DNA of 43,806 nt from Bacillota bacterium (lineage in GTDB: Bacteria; Bacillota; Clostridia; Christensenellales; UMGS416), in assembly GCA_023410875.1 (NCBI GenBank), contig JAEYPH010000088.1, forward strand, positions 1 through 43,806, in the 5' to 3' direction. Below are positions 40,124 through 43,806 of the stretch, piece after piece. How positions within the stretch are numbered: the stretch's first letter is position 1; each line of letters begins with the position of its first letter. The notes below the pieces were generated by a model, which saw nothing but the letters and a program-made list of their open reading frames with translations, was not told the origin of the DNA and made no database searches. The translations under genes were made by a program, and so were the position numbers.

Positions 40124-41701
40124 GTGAAGATCCAGCGCAAGTCCCTGTTCTACAACGCCCTGATCCTGACGGCTTCCGGCATCGGCCTGCAACTGCTGGG
40201 CTTTGGCTACCGCGTGTTTTTGAGCTGGCGCATTGGCGCCGACGGCATGGGCGTGTTCGCGCTGGTGATGCCCGCCTATTCGGTGATGCTGGCGATCACG
40301 CTTTCCGGCGTGGGCACGGCGGTCACGGCGGTGGCCAGCGAGCGCAACGCCCTAAAGGACCATGCCGGCACCGGCGCGGTGGTGGGCGCGGCGGCGGCGC
40401 TGTTCTTCGGCCTTTTTGCCGTGGCGGCTGCATTGGTGCTGGGCTTTTCCGGCTGGATCTCCGAAACGCTGCTGGGCGACGCCGAAACGCAGACGGCGCT
40501 GCTGCTGCTGCTGCCCTGCCTGGCGCTCACCGGCATGGAGAACATCGTAAAGTCCTTCTTCTATGGCGTGCAGAACGTGCGATCACCGGCGCTCAGCGAC
40601 CAGTTGGAGCAGATCGTGCGCATCGTGGCCGTGGCGGCGCTGCTGTTGCTGCTGCCGGCCAAGAGCAGCGCCGAGGCTGCGGCGCTGATCGTGGGAGGCA
40701 TGATCATAAGCGAGCTGTTCAGCTCCACATTCCTGGCCGGCCTGTACCGGCGCTGGCGGCGCATCCAGGGCGTGAAGCCCGTGGCCGGGGCCGGCCGGGG
40801 GCTCCTTGGCCGGCTGCTGGCCATGGCGCTGCCGGTGGCCGCGGCGGCGCTGGTCAACAACTTGCTGTCCTCGGCCAACACGGTGCTCATCCCTCAGCGG
40901 CTGATGGCCGCCGGCTATACCCAGACCGCCGCCATCAGCGCGCTGGGCGTGATGATGGGAATGGCGCTGCCGCTGTATATGATCCCCATGGCATTCGTAA
41001 GCCCCATCGCCACGCTGATGCTGCCAAAGCTCACCGAGAGCACGGCGCTGCGCGACACCGCCGACGTGCGGCGAAAGGTGGGCCGCTCCATGCAGGTCAC
41101 CGGGCTCATCGCGCTGCCGGTCATCGCAGTGATCACGCCGCTGGGCCCGCCCATATGCCAGTTGATCTACGGGCAGAACGTGCCCGCGGAGCACTTCTGG
41201 TGGCTGGCCGGCGGCTCGGCGCTGGTGTATTACCAGATCATCACGACCAGCCTGCTCAACGGCGTGGGCCTGCAAAACCGCGCCATGGCCCACAACGTGC
41301 TGGGCGGCGTGGTGCAGCTGGCGTTCACATGGTTCGCCGTGGCAGATTCCCGGCTGGGGCTCGTCGGCTTTTTAATGGGCTACGCCGCCGACGCGCTCAT
41401 CGTGTTCACGCTGAATTTGCAAGCGCTGCACCGGGCGTTGGACTTGCGGGTGGAATGGGCAGGGTGGTTTGTGCTGCCGGCGCTGTCGGCGCTGGTCACC
41501 GGCTTTGCCACGGGCAACGTGCACCACATGCTGGGCGCGAGCGTATCCACCATGCACTCCCTGCTCATTTCCATCGGCACGGGCCTCACGTTCTTCCTGC
41601 TGACGCTGCGGCTGCAGGGCGTGGACGCTGCGGGCTATGTGCGCGCGCAGATGGGCCGGCGCCCCGGCGCAATCAAGGGCGCCCCTGAGAGCATACGATG
41701 A
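40124..41701 (+). CDS. SpoVB/MurJ-like oligosaccharide flippase (MATE/MVF superfamily)
   Basis: A 525-residue membrane protein with about 14 helices. The N-terminus KSLFYNALILTASGIGLQLL and the loop VFALVMPAYSVMLAITLSG are those of the polysaccharide-export/SpoVB branch, as is EQIVRIVAVAALLLLLP. Relatives flip lipid-linked cell-wall or spore-cortex precursors. A SpoVB role would fit a spore-former, but MurJ-like or general polysaccharide roles are not excluded. The start is a GTG at 40124 with GGAGGAG 6 bp upstream; the extension to 40037 is not hydrophobic or conserved and is rejected. An inverted repeat ACTGTA/TACAGT (40085-40109) lies just upstream. Confidence 0.85.
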   Translation: MKIQRKSLFYNALILTASGIGLQLLGFGYRVFLSWRIGADGMGVFALVMPAYSVMLAITLSGVGTAVTAVASERNALKDHAGTGAVVGAAAALFFGLFAVAAALVLGFSGWISETLLGDAETQTALLLLLPCLALTGMENIVKSFFYGVQNVRSPALSDQLEQIVRIVAVAALLLLLPAKSSAEAAALIVGGMIISELFSSTFLAGLYRRWRRIQGVKPVAGAGRGLLGRLLAMALPVAAAALVNNLLSSANTVLIPQRLMAAGYTQTAAISALGVMMGMALPLYMIPMAFVSPIATLMLPKLTESTALRDTADVRRKVGRSMQVTGLIALPVIAVITPLGPPICQLIYGQNVPAEHFWWLAGGSALVYYQIITTSLLNGVGLQNRAMAHNVLGGVVQLAFTWFAVADSRLGLVGFLMGYAADALIVFTLNLQALHRALDLRVEWAGWFVLPALSALVTGFATGNVHHMLGASVSTMHSLLISIGTGLTFFLLTLRLQGVDAAGYVRAQMGRRPGAIKGAPESIR

Positions 41702-41736
41702 AGGGGCGGGACAGCCCGTCATGAGGAGGAATCCGG

Positions 41737-42156
41737 ATGTTAAGTTCAGGATATGGCAGCGTCATGGCGGACTTTGAGCGCATGGCCGACATCGAGCGGG
41801 CAATCGCGCAGGAGTTGACCAGCGGCAGGACCTACGCGGCGCTGGCGGCGCTGGCGCCCGATGAGAACGCGCGCAAGCTGCTGCTGAATTTCAGCTGCCA
41901 GGAAGAAGAACACGCCAAAAGCCTGGCCCAGGCCTATGCGGCGCTGGCCCAGATGAGCTGGCGGGGCGAGCCCGCCGACGCCGCCCCCGGCGACTACCGT
42001 GAAGCGCTGCGGGAACGCCTGCTGGCCGAGACCGACGATTACGCGCGCTATGCACAACTAAGCCGCCAGGCAGCAAGCCCGCGGCTCAGGGAGTTGTTCC
42101 TGCGGCTGCGCGACGAGGAAGCCGTGCATGCCATGCGGCTGCCGCTGTTATTCTAG
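41737..42156 (+). CDS. Rubrerythrin/ferritin-like protein
   Basis: A 139-residue four-helix protein. Metal-binding Glu and His residues are suggested by ADIERAIAQELTSGRTYAAL, CQEEEHAKSLAQAY, RLLAETDDYARYAQ and DEEAVHAMRL, the ExxH pattern of rubrerythrin-type diiron centres. No C-terminal rubredoxin domain is present. It may act as a peroxide reductase or in spore-coat-related functions as clostridial relatives do. AGGAGG lies 7 bp before the ATG, 35 bp after the flippase. The stop abuts the stop of the convergent gene with no gap. Confidence 0.8.
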   Translation: MLSSGYGSVMADFERMADIERAIAQELTSGRTYAALAALAPDENARKLLLNFSCQEEEHAKSLAQAYAALAQMSWRGEPADAAPGDYREALRERLLAETDDYARYAQLSRQAASPRLRELFLRLRDEEAVHAMRLPLLF

Positions 42157-42465
42157 TTATTCTAGTACATCCGCCAGGCCGCTGAACAAGCCCATAGAGC
42201 CGCCCAGAAGCAGCATGATGATGAACACCAGCAGATAGATACCGATGCCGATGGCCGCCCAGATCAGCGCAGCGCGGAAGAAGTTGCGCTTGCTGACCTT
42301 GGCGCTGCCGCCGAAGGCCCACACGAACATCAGCACGAGGTTGACCACAGGAATGGCCATGAGCAGCGTCGTCCACATCCATTCGCCGGTAGATACGGGT
42401 TCTTCGGTGTAGTAGGCATTGTTGTTCTGAGGCCGCACAGGAACTCCGTTGGGATACATACTCAT
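42157..42465 (-). CDS. Small two-helix membrane protein, paralogue 1
   Basis: A 102-residue protein with a polar N-terminus (about 1-26) and two hydrophobic segments (WMWTTLLMAIPVVNLVLMFV and ALIWAAIGIGIYLLVFIIML). A conserved loop WAFGGSAKVSKRNFFRAA joins them. The central 60 residues are nearly the same as those of the neighbour at 42590. Function unknown; small membrane proteins of this form are frequent in Clostridia. AAAGGAG is 9 bp before the ATG. It has its own start after the other paralogue's terminator, so the two are separate transcripts. Confidence 0.8.
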   Translation of the reverse strand: MSMYPNGVPVRPQNNNAYYTEEPVSTGEWMWTTLLMAIPVVNLVLMFVWAFGGSAKVSKRNFFRAALIWAAIGIGIYLLVFIIMLLLGGSMGLFSGLADVLE

Positions 42466-42543
42466 GATGCCAAACTCCTTTATGATGGATTCTGTTATAT
42501 ATTGTAAGGCGTATGTTTGCTGGCGTCAACAATGACGATATGC

Positions 42544-42575
42544 AAAAAAGCGCCGCGGAGGTCTATCCGCGACGC
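42544..42575 (-). terminator. Terminator between the two paralogues
   Basis: On the minus strand GCGTCGCGGA (42575-42566) pairs with TCCGCGGCGC (42559-42550) with one G-T pair and a 6-nt loop, followed by six T residues (42549-42544). A classical intrinsic terminator, 15 bp after the stop of the 42590 gene. Confidence 0.85.
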
Positions 42576-42589
42576 ATATGGCATTGGTA

Positions 42590-42880
42590 TTACTGCATGT
42601 TGAGATTATTGAACAGCATCATCAGCGAGCCGCCGGCGATGATCGTAATGACGATGGACACGGCGACGCCGATGGCCATCCACAGAAGCGCAGCGCGGGC
42701 GAAGCTGCGCTTGCTGACCTTGGCGCCGCCGCCGAAGGCCCAGACGAACAGCAGCACCAGCCCCACCACAGGGATGCCGGTCAGGAACAGGGTCCACATC
42801 CACTCCGCGGTGGACACATGGTCATCGACACAGGTCGCCTCATGTCGGGTAACGGGAGCAATATCGGTATAAGCACTCAT
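42590..42880 (-). CDS. Small two-helix membrane protein, paralogue 2
   Basis: A 96-residue protein with the same plan as its neighbour. A polar N-terminus is followed by EWMWTLFLTGIPVVGLVLLF, then the shared loop WAFGGGAKVSKRSFARAA and a second helix WMAIGVAVSIVITIIAG. It appears to be a tandem duplicate that has since diverged, mostly in the N-terminus. Start at 42880 with AAAGGAG 10 bp upstream; the frame to 42958 is not needed. It lies 74 bp from the end of sbcC. Confidence 0.8.
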   Translation of the reverse strand: MSAYTDIAPVTRHEATCVDDHVSTAEWMWTLFLTGIPVVGLVLLFVWAFGGGAKVSKRSFARAALLWMAIGVAVSIVITIIAGGSLMMLFNNLNMQ

Positions 42881-42954
42881 GGCGAAACACTCCTTTGCGG
42901 TGATGTCTTTGTCTACTGTATACATCATCCACAAAGAAACATCGGTGACAGTGG

Positions 42955-43806
<852 letters not shown>

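Overview
The window looks like a piece of chromosome from a GC-rich member of the Clostridia (Bacillota). The support is strong GGAGG-type ribosome binding sites almost everywhere, frequent TTG and GTG starts, lipoprotein signal peptides typical of Gram-positives, LplB/LplC/LplA-type sugar transport, a SpoVB-like flippase and rubrerythrin-like and 4Fe-4S proteins of anaerobes. No rRNA, tRNA, CRISPR array, phage gene or transposase was found. Genus cannot be told from the sequence alone.

Layout. (1) 1-5857: the end of a NamZ-type muramidase gene, then a carbohydrate ABC importer whose two permeases are separated by an AraC regulator on the opposite strand, followed by its lipoprotein binding protein. 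(2) 5858-11476: an AraC regulator divergent from a TIM-barrel isomerase/epimerase and a Gfo/Idh/MocA dehydrogenase, then two URO-D superfamily proteins. (3) 11438-18630: a six-gene minus-strand operon (SDR dehydrogenase, metal-site-less M24 homologue, hydroxypyruvate-isomerase-like enzyme, and E1alpha, E1beta and E2 of a 2-oxoacid/acetoin dehydrogenase complex without E3). A divergent LacI-type regulator faces it, and a cre-like operator sits on the operon promoter. (4) 18684-29162: a two-component system with an anchored accessory protein, followed by a lipoprotein, an ABC-2 exporter and a MacB-type ABC system that carries a CARDB-like surface protein instead of a MacA adaptor. The same 16-bp box stands before the response regulator gene and before the lipoprotein gene. 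(5) 29472-37018: a six-gene complex I/hydrogenase-4-like membrane complex on the minus strand. Its large subunit has lost the nickel-binding cysteines, so it belongs with the Ehr (energy-converting hydrogenase-related) complexes rather than true hydrogenases. (6) 37292-39043: a frameshifted ferredoxin, a rhodanese, a CRP/Fnr regulator and a thioredoxin. (7) 39098-43806: an AT-richer orphan gene, a SpoVB-like flippase, a rubrerythrin-like protein, two paralogous small membrane proteins and the 3' part of sbcC.

Together, regions 1-3 read as import and oxidation of a sugar or sugar-acid under three local regulators. Region 4 reads as envelope-stress sensing with export, and regions 5-6 as membrane energy conservation with a redox/sulfur control module. 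The two best candidates for something little described are the sensor-linked double ABC locus (region 4) and the nickel-less hydrogenase-like complex with a fused ferredoxin/small subunit (region 5).
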